From the NCBI RefSeq assembly GCF_023856365.1, contig NC_064548.1, positions 992,001-1,056,000 on the forward strand: a DNA stretch of 64,000 nt, read 5' to 3'. Position numbers and translations under genes: made by a program. Position 1 is the stretch's first letter. Every line of letters begins with the position of its first letter. The notes beneath the pieces are model-generated. The model was not told the origin of the DNA, made no database searches, and was given only the letters and a program-made list of their open reading frames with translations. The stretch is from Brienomyrus brachyistius (lineage: Eukaryota > Chordata > Actinopteri > Osteoglossiformes > Mormyridae). Below are positions 10,109 to 22,275 of this stretch, piece by piece.

Positions 10109-10240
10109 GCTGTAGCGCCCCCGTTTGACTGATCGGCACCAAAGTTGGAGGGTCTGTCTGTGGGCCAGTGCTACATAAGTGGATAAAATTTCGTGAGGAT
10201 GGGATGAAGCTTGCCTGAGATTTAGCTGTTTGATTGAAAT
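10109..10240 (+). repeat. Chimeric R4/R6 subrepeat, unit 4
   Basis: The head is R4-like (GCTGTAGCGCCCCCGTTTGA) and the tail is R6-like ('acataagtgg', then 'attgaaatcggc'). It is still exactly 132 bp, as expected for an in-register exchange between direct subrepeats that deleted everything between. Confidence 0.85.
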
Positions 10241-10753
10241 CGGCTTATAAATGATGCAGGTTGGGTGTGGCTGGTGGCCATATTATACAGAAAGGTCAGG
10301 TATTTTTTAATAATCATCCCTGACGGCAGTGTCTTGATTGATTTGACACCAGAATCACTTACATGGGGTGTAGATTGTTAAAGTTATAGGAATATTTCAT
10401 TTAATCAGTTTTTAAATATCACAAGGGAATGCAGATGACTGTTATTATGCAATACATATATCTTGATTTGGCATGACTCACAGAACTTGCAGTACAAAGG
10501 ATTTTTACCAGTAATATGAGACTTGAACAGAAATGAGATAAATGTCACTTTCACTGGTTTTGCAGGTTTAGAGACACATATTGCATTGCTGTAGCGCCCC
10601 CGTTTGACCGATCGGCACCAAATTTGGAGGGCCCTTACCCACTACCGTCCTTGATGACATATTCAAGTTTGGTAGTGATTGGCTGAGGCAGGCCTGAGAT
10701 ACAGCTGTCTGATTGAAGTGGGCGTGGCACCTGTATGGTCTGGATGTGGCTGG

Positions 10754-13544
10754 TCGCCGTACCTTATAGAAAGTTTAGGATTTTTTGAATAATTGTATAC
10801 CAGGACTGTCTCCTGATTTGAATAATACTAGATATACATAGGTTGGTTGAAAATCCAAGGAGGTTAACGAAATGTCATGTTTTTAGACTCCTATAAAATA
10901 CGCAAAAGCGGAAAGAGATAGGATGAAGTTCTACATGGATTTGAATTTGGCATGGGCCAGTGCATTAGATAAGTAACAAATCTCAATTTTATCATTAACA
11001 GTTCAATAGAAATAAGCAGAAATGCAAATCCTGTCGCTGTAGCGCCCCCATGTGGACAATTGGGGTGGCCTTCGCAGGGGTTGCTAGGGGTTAGGAGACA
11101 AATGTACAAGCCTATTTTTGTTCAGATCAGCTGTTGTTAAGCCTGTCAAAGGCCTGTCAGAATGCTGCTTGATTTTGATTGGCTGATGGTGGCTAGGGTT
11201 TTATGACAAATGACTGCCCTGATAGATTCCTAACCTCAGGCTTCAGAGTAGTACATGTATGCCAAATTTCATTTGGATCGGTCAAGGAAGTCAGGAGATA
11301 TTGGCAGTTTTTAGTTGTAGCGCCCCCTATTGACGAAATGCGGCCCGCCTTCAATAGTGTCCCCAGAATTTGGTACAGAGATAGGATTTCAAATTTGGTG
11401 AAGGTAGGCTAAGGTATGGCCAAGTTATAACAGTCAGACCAATACTGGCTAAATTTACGTAGACTTTGGGCGTGGCTAGTGGCCGTATGATAGACCAATA
11501 TCAGGGTTATTTGAATTATTATTCATCAGCTCAGAGACCTGATCGGGTTTATACCTCATTTGTCTGATTCCGTCAGACGGTGTAGGAATTACAAGCAAAA
11601 GTAGGTTTTGCAAATTATGCAAATTAGCAAAAAATCTAAGTAGGCGGAGCTTCATATTCCAAATGGCAAGTTGGTAGGGCAAGGATGTCTCTATCAGTAG
11701 AAATATGAATTTCAATTATAGGACTAACAGGACAGGAGATATCAATCAAAACGCGTTAGGGGGCGCCACGGCGCCCCCATCTGGCCGACATGGTTGGGTC
11801 GGATGATCTGAGTAGCGGGGAGGAATTGACATCATCCTACCAAGTTTCATAATTCTAGCACTTACGGTTTAGGCTGTACATTCAGTTTTAGGGCAGAAAA
11901 ATAATAATAATAATCCTAAGAAAAACAATAAGGTTCCATTGCACTTCGTGCTTTGGAACCTTAAATATAACTGCAAGCAGTGATAAGCGGTTCCAAAGCT
12001 AATGGAAAGAATAAGTGGGTAGAAATGCAGTACATGGAATAAAATGAAAAGTTCAATAATAATAGGACATAAAATAGAGACCGTAACTGCTGGGCAATGC
12101 ATTTAAATAGTCAGAAAGTAGGAAATACTACTACGATAGCATGAGAAACTAATGGACAGAATAAGTGGGTAGACATGGAGTACACAGCATAAAATGAAAA
12201 GTTCAATGGCATAAAATGAAAAGTTCAATAATAATAGGACATGAAATAGAGACTGTAATTGCTGGCCAATGCATTTAAATAGTCAGAAAGTAGGAAACAG
12301 TACTACAATAGCATGAGATCTGACATGTTGATGTTACAGTAGAAACGTTTAGTTAGGATAAGAAAAAGGGTGGATGAGAAACAGGAGGAAAATGTAATTG
12401 CACCTGCTTAGGAGAAATATCACCAATGTAGATCTGTCTGGTGAAGTGCCTGAGCTTGACTGAATATATGGTTTGGGATGATGGCATATGAACAGTGGCT
12501 GTAGCGCCCCTGTTTGACTGATCGGCACCAAAGTTGGTGGGTCTCTCTGGGAGGCCGTGCTACATTAGTGGGTAAAATTTGGTGAGAATCGGATGAAGCA
12601 TGCCTGAGATTTAGCTGTTTGATTGAAATAGGAATTGAAATGGTTTGGCCAGCAGGTGGAGCCTGCGCTCCATGGATAAATTCTATTCAATATGTTTAGG
12701 CCTTCTCAGCCAAGTTTGCTCTTAGACACATATGAACAGTCGCCATAGCGCCCCCGTTTGACCGATCGACATCAAAGTTGGAGGGTCTGTCTGTGGGCCA
12801 GTGCTACATTAGTGGGTGAAATTTTGTGAGGATTGGATGAAGCAAGCCTGAGATTTAGCTGTTTGACCTAAGGTGGATCTTAGGAGTATACAGATAGTGG
12901 CCATAGCACCCCCGTTTGACCGATCGGCATCAAAGTTGGAGGGTCTGTCTGTGGGCCAGTGCTACATTAGTGGATCAAATTTCGTGAGGATTGGATGAAG
13001 CATGCCTGAGATTTAGCTGTTTGATTGAAATCGGCTTATAAATGATGCAGGTTGGGTGTGGCTGGTGGCCATATTATACAGAGAGGTCAGGTATTTTTTA
13101 ATAATCATCCCTGACGGCAGTGTCTTGATTGACTTGACACCAGAATCACTTACATGGGGTGTAGATTGTTAAAGTTATAGGAATATTTCATTTAATCCGT
13201 TTTTAAATATCACAAGGGAATGCAGATGACTGTTATTATGCAATACATATATCTTGATTTGGCATGACTCACAGAACTTGCAGTACAAAGGATTTTTACC
13301 AGTAATATGAGACTTGAACAGAAATGAGATAAATGTCACTTTCACTGGTTTTGCAGGTTTAGAGACACATATTGCATTGCTGTAGCGCCCCCGTTTGACC
13401 GATCGGCACCAAATTTGGAGGGCCCTTACCCACTACCGTCCTTGATGACATATTCAAGTTTGGTAGTGATTGGCTGAGGCAGGCCTGAGATACAGCTGTC
13501 TGATTGAAGTGGGCGTGGCACCTGTATGGTCTGGATGTGGCTGG
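10754..13544 (+). repeat. Macrosatellite unit 5 (2791 bp, A type, one hairpin insert)
   Basis: Full R set. R6 here reads 'aagttggagggtctgtctgt' instead of the usual 'aagtttgagggtatgtctgt', so part of R6 looks converted by R5-type sequence within the unit. The variants 'aaatgcagtac' (about 12024) and 'caatatgttta' (about 12689) are shared with unit 18. Confidence 0.94.
11899..11964 (+). repeat. (AAT)n tract with one hairpin insert, unit 5
   Basis: One insert of the 'aaggttccattgcac' class directly followed by monomer sequence. Confidence 0.9.
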
Positions 13545-14690
13545 TCGCCGTACCTTATAGAAAGTTTAGGATTTTTTGAATAATTGTATACCAGGACTGT
13601 CTCCTGATTTGAATAATACTAGATATACATAGGTTGGATGAAAATCCAAGGAGGTTAACGAAATGTCATGTTTTTAGACTCCTATAAAATACGCAAAAGC
13701 GGAAAGAGATAGGATGAAGTTCTACATGGATTTGAATTTGGCATGGGCCAGTGCATTAGATAAGTAACAAATCTCAATTTTATCATTAACAGTTCAATAG
13801 AAATAAGCAGAAATGCAAATCCTGTCGCTGTAGCGCCCCCATGTGGACAATTGGGGTGGCCTTCGCAGGGGTTGCTAGGGGTTAGGAGACAAATGTACAA
13901 GCCTATTTTTGTTCAGATCAGCTGTTGTTAAGCCTGTCAAAGGCCTGTCAGAATGCTGCTTGATTTTGATTGGCTGATGGTGGCTAGGGTTTTATGACTA
14001 ATGACTGCCCTGATAGATTCCTGACCTCAGGCTTCAGAGTAGTACATGTATGCCAAATTTCATTTGGATCGGTCAAGGAAGTCAGGAGATATTGGCAGTT
14101 TTTAGTTGTAGCGCCCCCTATTGACGAAATGCGGCCCGCCTTCAACAGTGTCCCCAGAATTTGGTACAGAGATAGGATTTCAAATTTGGTGAAGGTAGGC
14201 TAAGGTATGGCCAAGTTATAACAGTCAGACAAATACTGGCTAAATTTACGTAGACTTTGGGCGTGGCTAGTGGCCGTATGATAGACCAATATCAGGATTA
14301 TTTGAATTAGTATTCATCAGCTCAGAGACCTGATCAGTTTGATACCTCATTTGTCTGATTCCGTCAGACGGTGTAGGAATTACAAGCAAAAGTAGGTTTT
14401 GCAAATTATGCAAATTAGCAAAAAATCTAAGTAGGCGGAGCTTAATAGTCCAAATGGCAAGTTGGTAGGGCAAGGATGTCTCTATCAGTAGAAATATGAA
14501 TTTTAATTATAGGACTAACAGGACAGGAGATATCAATCAAAACGCGTTAGGGGGCGCCACGGCGCCCCCATCTGGCCGACATGGTTGGGTCGGATTATCT
14601 GAGTAGCGGGGAGGAATTGACATCATCCTACCAAGTTTCATAATTCTAGCACTTACGGTTTAGGCTGTACATTCAGTTTTAGGGCAGAAA

Positions 14691-14755
14691 AATAATAATA
14701 ATAATCCTAAGAAAAACAATAAGGTTCCATTGCACTTCGTGCTTTGGAACCTTAA
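14691..14755 (+). repeat. (AAT)n tract with one hairpin insert, unit 6
   Basis: One insert of the 'aaggttccattgcac' class; same tract structure as unit 5. Confidence 0.9.
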
Positions 14756-15102
14756 ATATAACTGCAAGCAGTGATAAGCGGTTCCAAAGCTAATGGAAAG
14801 AATAAGTGGGTAGAAATGGAGTAAATGGAATAAAATGAAAAGTTCAATAATAATAGGACATAAAATAGAGACCGTAACTGCTGGGCAATGCATTTAAATA
14901 GTCAGAAAGAAGGAAATACTACTACAATAGCATGAGAAGCTAATGGACAGAATAAGTGCGTAGACATGGAGTACATAGCATAAAATGAAAAGTTCAATAA
15001 TAATGGGACATGAAATAGAGACTGTAATTGCTGGCCAATGCATTTAAATAGTCTGAAAGTAGGAAATACTACTACAATAGCATGAGAAGCTAATGGACAG
15101 AA

Positions 15103-15392
15103 TAGGCTGCTCATTTAGACAGAAGAAAGGCTGAAAGTATTCAATGGCATTTTATAAATGGAGCAAGGGCTCCACCTGCTGGATATTTTATTACAAAATT
15201 GCAATTGCTGCAGTTTACACAGCCTAAAGTATAATTGAAGGCTGATAAATTTGTAAAAGTCAGATGGCAGGACAGTAAAAGGAAATTTAAAATATGGACT
15301 CAGATGAAGGAGTGGGTGATTAATCTTTGAATGTTTGATGGAAAATAAGGATATTTCAGCTGAATTAACTAAGGTGGGTCTTAGACATATAT
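15103..15392 (+). other. B-type variable segment, unit 6
   Basis: Partner of the unit 4 B segment at offset 5292; small private differences such as 'ggatattttatt' near 15181. Confidence 0.88.
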
Positions 15393-15400
15393 GAACAGTG

Positions 15401-15532
15401 GCTGTAGCGCCCCCGTTTGACTGATCGGCACCAAAGTTGGAGCGTCTGTCTGTGGGCCAGTGCTACATAAGTGGATCAAATTTCGTGAGGATGGGATGAA
15501 GCTTGCCTGAGATTTAGCTGTTTGATTGAAAT
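15401..15532 (+). repeat. Chimeric R4/R6 subrepeat, unit 6
   Basis: Same junction as unit 4, including the shared 'ggatgggatgaagcttgcc'. This indicates one deletion event copied between units rather than two independent ones. Confidence 0.85.
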
Positions 15533-16045
15533 CGGCTTATAAATGATGCAGGTTGGGTGTGGCTGGTGGCCATATTATACAGAAAGGTCAGGTATTTTTT
15601 AATAATCATCCCTGATGGCAGTGTCTTGATTGACTTGACACCAGAATCACTTACATGGGGTGTAGATTGTTAAAGTTATAGGAATATTTCATTTAATCAG
15701 TTTTTAAATATCACAAGGGAATGCAGATGACTGTTATTATGCAATACATATATCTTGATTTGGTATGACTCACAGAACTTGCAGTACAAAGGATTTTTAC
15801 CAGTAATATGAGACTTGAACAGAAATGAGATAAATGTCACTTTCACTGGTTTTGCAGGTTTAGAGACACATTTTGCATTGCTGTAGCGCCCCCGTTTGAC
15901 CAATCGGCACCAAGTTTGGAGGGCCCTTACTCACTACCGTCCTGGATGACATATTCAAGTTTGGTAGTGATTGGCTGAGGCAGGCCTGAGATACAGCTGT
16001 CTGATTGAAGTGGGCGTGGCACCTGTATGGTCTGGATGTGGCTGG

Positions 16046-18782
16046 TCGCCGTACCTTATAGAAAGTTTAGGATTTTTTGAATAATTGTATACCAGGACTG
16101 TCTCCTGATTTGAATGATACCAGATTTACATAGGTTGGTTGAAAATCCAAGGAGGTTAACGAAATGTCATGTTTTCAGACTCCTATAAAATACGCAAAAG
16201 CGGAAAGAGATAGGATGAAGTTCTACATGGCTTTGAATTTGGCATGGGCCAGTGCATTAGATATGTAACAAATCTCAATTTTATCACTAACAGTTCAATA
16301 GAAATAAGCAGAAATGCAAATCCTGTCGCTGTAGCGCCCCCATGTGGACAATTGGTGTGGCCTTCGCAGGGATTGCTAGGGGTTAGGAGAGAAATGTAGA
16401 AGCCTATTTTTGTTCAGATCAGCTGTTGTTAAGCCTGTCAAAGGCCTGTCAGAATGCTGCTTGATTTTGATTGGCTGATGGTGGCTAGGGTTTTATGATT
16501 AATGACTGCCCTGATAGATTCCTGACCTCAGGCTTCAGAGTAGTACATGTATGCCAAATTTCATTTGGATCGGTCAAGGAAGTCAGGAGATATTGGCAGT
16601 TTTTAGTTGTAGCGCCCCCTATTGACGAAATGCGGCCCGCCTTCAACAGTGTCCCCAGAATGGGGTACGGGGATAGGATTTAAAATTTGGTGAAGGTAGG
16701 CTAGGGTATGGCCAAGTTATAACAGTCAGACCAATACTAGCTAAATTTAGGTAGTCTTTGGGCGTGGCTAGTGGCTGTATCATACACAAATGTCAGGGTT
16801 ATTTGAATGATTATGGATCAGCTCACAGACCTGATCGGTTTGATACCTCATTTGTCTGATTCCGTCAGACGGTGTAGGAATTACAAGCAAAAGTAGGTTT
16901 TGCAAATTATGCAAATTAGCAAAAAATCTAAGTAGGCGGAGCTTCATAGTCCAAATGGCAAGTTGGTAGGGCAAGGATGTCTCTATCAGGAGAAATATGA
17001 ATTTCAATTATAGGACTAACAGGACAGGAGATATCAATCAAAACGCGTTAGAGGGCGCCACGGCGCCCCCATCTGGCCGACATGGTTGGGTCGGATTATC
17101 TGAGTAGCGGGGAGGAATTGACATCATCCTACCAAGTTTCATAATTCTAGCACTTACGGTTTAGGCTGTACATTCAGTTTTAGGGCAGAAAAATAATAAT
17201 AAATATAACTGCAAGCAGTGATAAGCGGTTCCAAAGCTAATGGAAAGAATAAGTGGGTAGAAATGGAGTACATGGAATAAAATGAAAAGTTCAATAATAA
17301 TAGGACATAAAATAGAGACCGTAACTGCTGGGCAATGCATTTAAATAGTCAGAAAGTAGGAAATACTACTACGATAGCATGAGAAGCTAATGGACAGAAT
17401 AAGTGGGTAGACATGGAGTACACAGCATAAAATGAAAAGTTCAATGGCATAAAATGAAAAGTTCAATAATAATAGGACATGAAATAGAGACTGTAATTGC
17501 TGGCCAATGCATTTAAATAGTCAGAAAGTAGGAAACAGTACTACAATAGCATGAGATCTGACATGTTGATGTTACAGTAGAAACGTTTAGTTAGGATAAG
17601 AAAAAGGGTGGATGAGAAACAGGAGGAAAATGTAATTGCACCTGCTTAGGAGAAATATCACCAATTTAGATCTGTCTGGTGAAGTGCCTGAGCTTGACTG
17701 AATATATGGTTTGGGATGATGGCATATGAACAGTGGCTGTAGCGCCCCTGTTTGACTGATCGGCACCAAAGTTGGTGGGTCTCTCTGGGAGGCTGTGCTA
17801 CATTAGTGAGTAAAATTTGGTGAGAATCGGATGAAGCATGCCTGAGATTTAGCTGTTTGATTGAAATAGGAATGGAAATGGTTTGGCCAGCAGGTGGAGC
17901 CTGCGCTCCATGGATAAATTCTATTCAATATTTTTAGGCCTTCTAAGCCAAGTTTGCTCTTAGACACATATGAACAGTCGCCATAGCGCCCCCGTTTGAC
18001 CGATCGACATCAAAGTTGGAGGGTCTGTCTGTGGGCCAGTGCTACATTAGTGGGTGAAATTTTGTGAGGATTGGATGAAGCAAGCCTGAGATTTAGCTGT
18101 TTGACCTAAGGTGGATCTTAGGAGTATACAGATAGTGGCCATAGCACCCCCGTTTGACCGATCGGCATCAAAGTTTGAGTGTATGTCTGTAGACCAGTGC
18201 TACATAAGTGGATCAAATTTCGTGAGGATTGGATGAACCATGCCTGAGATTTAGCTGTTTGATTGAAATCGGCTTATAAATGATGCAGGTTGGGTGTGGC
18301 TGGTGGCCATATTATACAGAAAGGTCAGGTATTTTTTAATAATCATCCCTGACGGCAGTGTCTTGATTGACTTGACACCAGAATCACTTACATGGGGTGT
18401 AGATTGTTAAAGTTATAGGAATATTTCATTTAATCCGTTTTTAAATATCACAAGGGAATGCAGATGACTGTTATTATGCAATACATATATCTTGATTTGG
18501 CATGACTCACAGAACTTGCAGTACAAAGGATTTTTACCAGTAATATGAGACTTGAACAGAAATGAGATAAATGTCACTTTCACTGGTTTTGCAGGTTTAG
18601 AGACACATATTGCATTGCTGTAGCGCCCCCGTTTGACCGATCGGCACCAAATTTGGAGGGCCCTTACCCACTACCGTCCTTGATGACATATTCAAGTTTG
18701 GTCGTGATTGGCTGAGGCAGGCCTGAGATACAGCTGTCTGATTGAAGTGGGCGTGGCACCTGTATGGTCTGGATGTGGCTGG
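16046..18782 (+). repeat. Macrosatellite unit 7 (2737 bp, A type)
   Basis: No hairpin insert, full P and R sets. The variants 'ttctaagcc' (about 17941), 'gagtgtatgtc' (about 18178) and 'gatgaaccatgcc' (about 18231) recur at the same order in unit 19, offset 33050. Confidence 0.95.
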
Positions 18783-19925
18783 TCGCCGTACCTTATAGAA
18801 AGTTTAGGATTTTTTGAATAATTGTATACCAGGACTGTCTCCTGATTTGAATGATATCAGATTTACATAGGTTGGTTGAAAATCCAAGGAGGTTAACGAA
18901 ATGTCATGTTTTTAGACTCCTATAAAATACGCAAAAGCGGAAAGAGATAGGATGAAGTACTACATGGCTTTGAATTTGGCATGGGCCAGTGCATTAGATA
19001 AGTAACAAATCTCAATTTTATCATTAACAGTTCAATAGAAATAAGCAGAAATGCAAATCCTGTCGCTGTAGCGCCCCCATGTGGACAATTGGTGTGGCCT
19101 TCGCAGGGATTGCTAGTGGTTAGGAGACAAATGTACAAGCCTATTTTTGTTCAGATCAGCTGTTGTTAAGCCTGTCAAAGGCCTGTCAGAATGCTGCTTG
19201 ATTTTGATTGGCTGATGGTGGCTAGGGTTTTATGATTAATGACTGCCCTGATAGATACCTGACCTCAGGCTTCAGAGTAGTACATGTATGCCAAATTTCA
19301 TTTGGATCGGTCAAGGAAGTCAGGAGATATTGGCAGTTTTTAGTTGTAGCGCCCCCTATTGACGAAATGCGGCCCGCCTTCAACAGTGTCCCCAGAATGG
19401 GGTACGGGGATAGGATTTAAAATTTGGTGAAGGTAGGCTAGGGTATGGCCAAGTTATAACAGTCAGACCAATACTAGCTAAATTTAGGTAGTCTTTGGGC
19501 GTGGCTAGTGGCTGTATCATACACAAATGTCAGGGTTATTTGAATGATTATGGATCAGCTCACAGACCTGATCAGTTTGATACCTCATTTGTCTGATTCC
19601 GTCAGACGGTGTAGGAATTACAAGCAAAAGTAGGTTTTGCAAATTATGCAAATTAGCAAAAAATCTAAGTAGGCGGAGCTTAATAGTCCAAATGGCAAGT
19701 TGGTAGGGCAAGGATGTCTCTATCAGTAGAAATATGAATTTCAATTATAGGACTAACAGGACAGGAGATATCAATCAAAACGCGTTAGAGGGCGCCACGG
19801 CGCCCCCATCTGGCCGACATGGTTGGGTCGGATGATCTGAGTAGCGGGGAGGAATTGACATCATCGTACCAAGTTTCATAATTCTAGCACTTACGGTTTA
19901 GGCTGTACATTCAGTTTTAGGGCAG

Positions 19926-19956
19926 AAAAATAATAATAATAATAATAATAATAAAT
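19926..19956 (+). repeat. Pure (AAT)n tract, unit 8
   Basis: About nine AAT triplets with no hairpin insert. Equivalent pure tracts occur in units 1, 4, 7, 9, 11, 12, 15, 16, 18, 19 and 22; the longest is in unit 22 around 58757-58790. Confidence 0.85.
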
Positions 19957-22275
19957 ATAACTGCAAGCAGTGATAAGCGGTTCCAAAGCTAATGGAAAGA
20001 ATAAGTGGGTAGAAATGGAGTACATGGAATAAAATAAAAAGTTCAATAATAATAGGACATAAAATAGAGACCGTAACTGCTGGGCAATGCATTTAAATAG
20101 TCAGAAAGTAGGAAATACTACTACGATAGCATGAGAAACTAATGGACAGAATAAGTGGGTAGACATGGAGTACACAGCATAAAATGAAAAGTTCAATGGC
20201 ATAAAATGAAAAGTTCAATAATAATAGGACATGAAATAGAGACTGTAATTGCTGGCCAATGCATTTAAATAGTCAGAAAGTAGGAAACAGTACTACAATA
20301 GCATGAGATCTGACATGTTGATGTTACAGTAGAAATGTTTAGTTAGGATAAGAAAAAGGGTGGATGAGAAACAGGAGGAAAATGTAATTGCATCTGCTTA
20401 GGAGAAATATCACCAATGTAGATCTGTCTGGTGAAGTGCCTGAGCTTGACTGAATATATGGTTTGGGATGATGGCATATGAACAGTGGCTGTAGCGCCCC
20501 TGTTTGACTGATTGGCACCAAAGTTGGTGGGTCTCTCTGGGAGTCCGTGCTACATTAGTGGGTAAAATTTGGTGAGAATCGGATGAAGAATGCCTGAGAT
20601 TTAGCTGTTTGATTGAAATAGGAATTGAAATGGTTTGGCCAGCAGGTGGAGCCTGCGCTCCATGGATGAATTCTATTCAATATTTTAAGGCCTTCTCAGC
20701 CAAGTTTGCTCTTAGACACATATTAACAGTCGCCGTAGCGCCCCCGTTTGACCGATACGGCATCAAAGTTGGAGGGTCTGTCTGTGGGCAAGTGGTACAT
20801 TTGTGCATCAAATTTCGTGAGGATTGGATGAAGCATGCCTGAGATTTAGCTGTTTGATTGAAATCGGCTTATATATGATGCAGGTTGGGTGTGGCTGGTG
20901 GCCATATTATACAGAAAGGTCAGGTATTTTTTAATAATCATCCCTGACGGCAGTGTCTTGATTGACTTGACACCAGAATCACTTACATGGGGTGTAGATT
21001 GTTAAAGTTATAGGAATATTTCATTTAATCCGTTTTTAAATATCACAAGGGAATGCAGATGACTGTTATTGTGCAATACATATATCTTGATTTGGCATGA
21101 CTCACAGAACTTGCAGTACAAAGGATTTTTACCAGTAATATGAGATTTGAACAGAAATGAGATAAATGTCACTTTCACTGGTTTTGCAGGTTTAGAGACA
21201 CATATTGCATTGCTGTAGCGCCCCCGTTTGACCAATCGGCACCAAATTTGGAGGGCCCTTACCCACTACCGTCCTTGATGACATATTCAAGTTTGGTCGT
21301 GATTGGCTGAGGCAGGCCTGAGATACAGCTGTCTGATTGAAGTGGGCGTGGCACCTGTATGGTCTGGATGTGGCTGGTCGCCGTACCTTATAGAAAGTTT
21401 AGGATTTTTTGAATAATTGTATACCAGGACTGTCTCCTGATTTGAATGATACCAGATTTACATAGGTTGGTTGAAAATCCAAGGAGGTTAACGAAATGTC
21501 ATGTTTTTAGACTCCTATAAAATACGCAAAAGCGGAAAGAGATAGGATGAAGTTCTACATGGCTTTGAATTTGGCATGGGCCAGTGCATTAGATAAGTAA
21601 CAAATCTCAATTTTATCATTAACAGTTCAATAGAAATAAGCAGAAATGCAAATCCTGTCGCTGTAGCGCCCCCATGTGGACAATTGGTGTGGCCTTCGCA
21701 GGGATTACTAGGGGTTAGGAGACAAATGTACAAGCCTATTTTTGTTCAGATCAGCTGTTGTTAAGCCTGTCAAAGGCCTGTCAGAATGCTGCTTGATTTT
21801 GATTGGCTGATGGTGGCTAGGGTTTTATGATTAATGACTGCCCTGATAGATACCTGACCTCAGGCTTCAGAGTAGTACATGTATGCCAAATTTCATTTGG
21901 ATCGGTAAAGGCAGTCAGGAGATATTGGCAGTTTTTAGTTGTAGCGCCCCCTATTGACGAAATGCGGCCCGCCTTCAACAGTGTCCCCAGAATGGGGTAC
22001 GGGGATAGGATTTAAAATTTGGTGAAGGTAGGCTAGGGTATGGCCAAGTTATAACAGTCAGACCAATACTATCTAAATTTAGGTAGTCTTTGGGCGTGGC
22101 TAGTGGCTGTATCATACACAAATGTCAGGGTTATTTGAATGATTATGGATCAGCTCACAGACCTGATCAGTTTGATACCTCATTTGTCTGATTCCGTCAG
22201 ACGGTGTAGGAATTACAAGCAAAAGTAGGTTTTGCAAATTATGCAAATTAGCAAAAAATCTAAGTAGGCGGAGCT
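19957..22275 (+). repeat. Long-range near-identical block II, left copy
   Basis: Matches 44920-47238 (offset 24963). Starts directly after the AAT tract; ends near 22276. Confidence 0.88.
20732..20864 (+). repeat. Fused R5/R6 subrepeat, unit 8
   Basis: R5 head with 'gatacggcatc' joined to the R6 exit 'gattgaaatcggc'. A clean ~159-bp loss. The following 'cttatatatgatg' is shared only with unit 17. Confidence 0.85.

Larger units (their letters stand above)
8304..10753 (+). repeat. Macrosatellite unit 4 (2450 bp, B type, shortest unit)
   Basis: No hairpin insert, two P-type repeats and a B segment. R4, R5 and R6 are collapsed to one chimeric subrepeat, which removes about 400 bp including the forward CCAGCAGGTGGAGC element. 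From the AAT tract onward it pairs with unit 6 (offset 5292). Confidence 0.95.
13545..16045 (+). repeat. Macrosatellite unit 6 (2501 bp, B type, collapsed R4-R6)
   Basis: Same architecture as unit 4 (B segment, two P repeats, one chimeric R4/R6 subrepeat) but with one hairpin insert. The shared collapse and the shared variant 'aagtgcgtagac' mark units 4 and 6 as recent relatives two units apart. Confidence 0.95.
18783..21377 (+). repeat. Macrosatellite unit 8 (2595 bp, A type, R5/R6 fused)
   Basis: Long pure AAT run and no hairpin insert. R5 and R6 are fused into one subrepeat (20732-20864), which shortens the unit by about 160 bp. From the end of the AAT run this unit and the next match units 17/18 at offset 24963 for about 2.3 kb. 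Confidence 0.95.
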
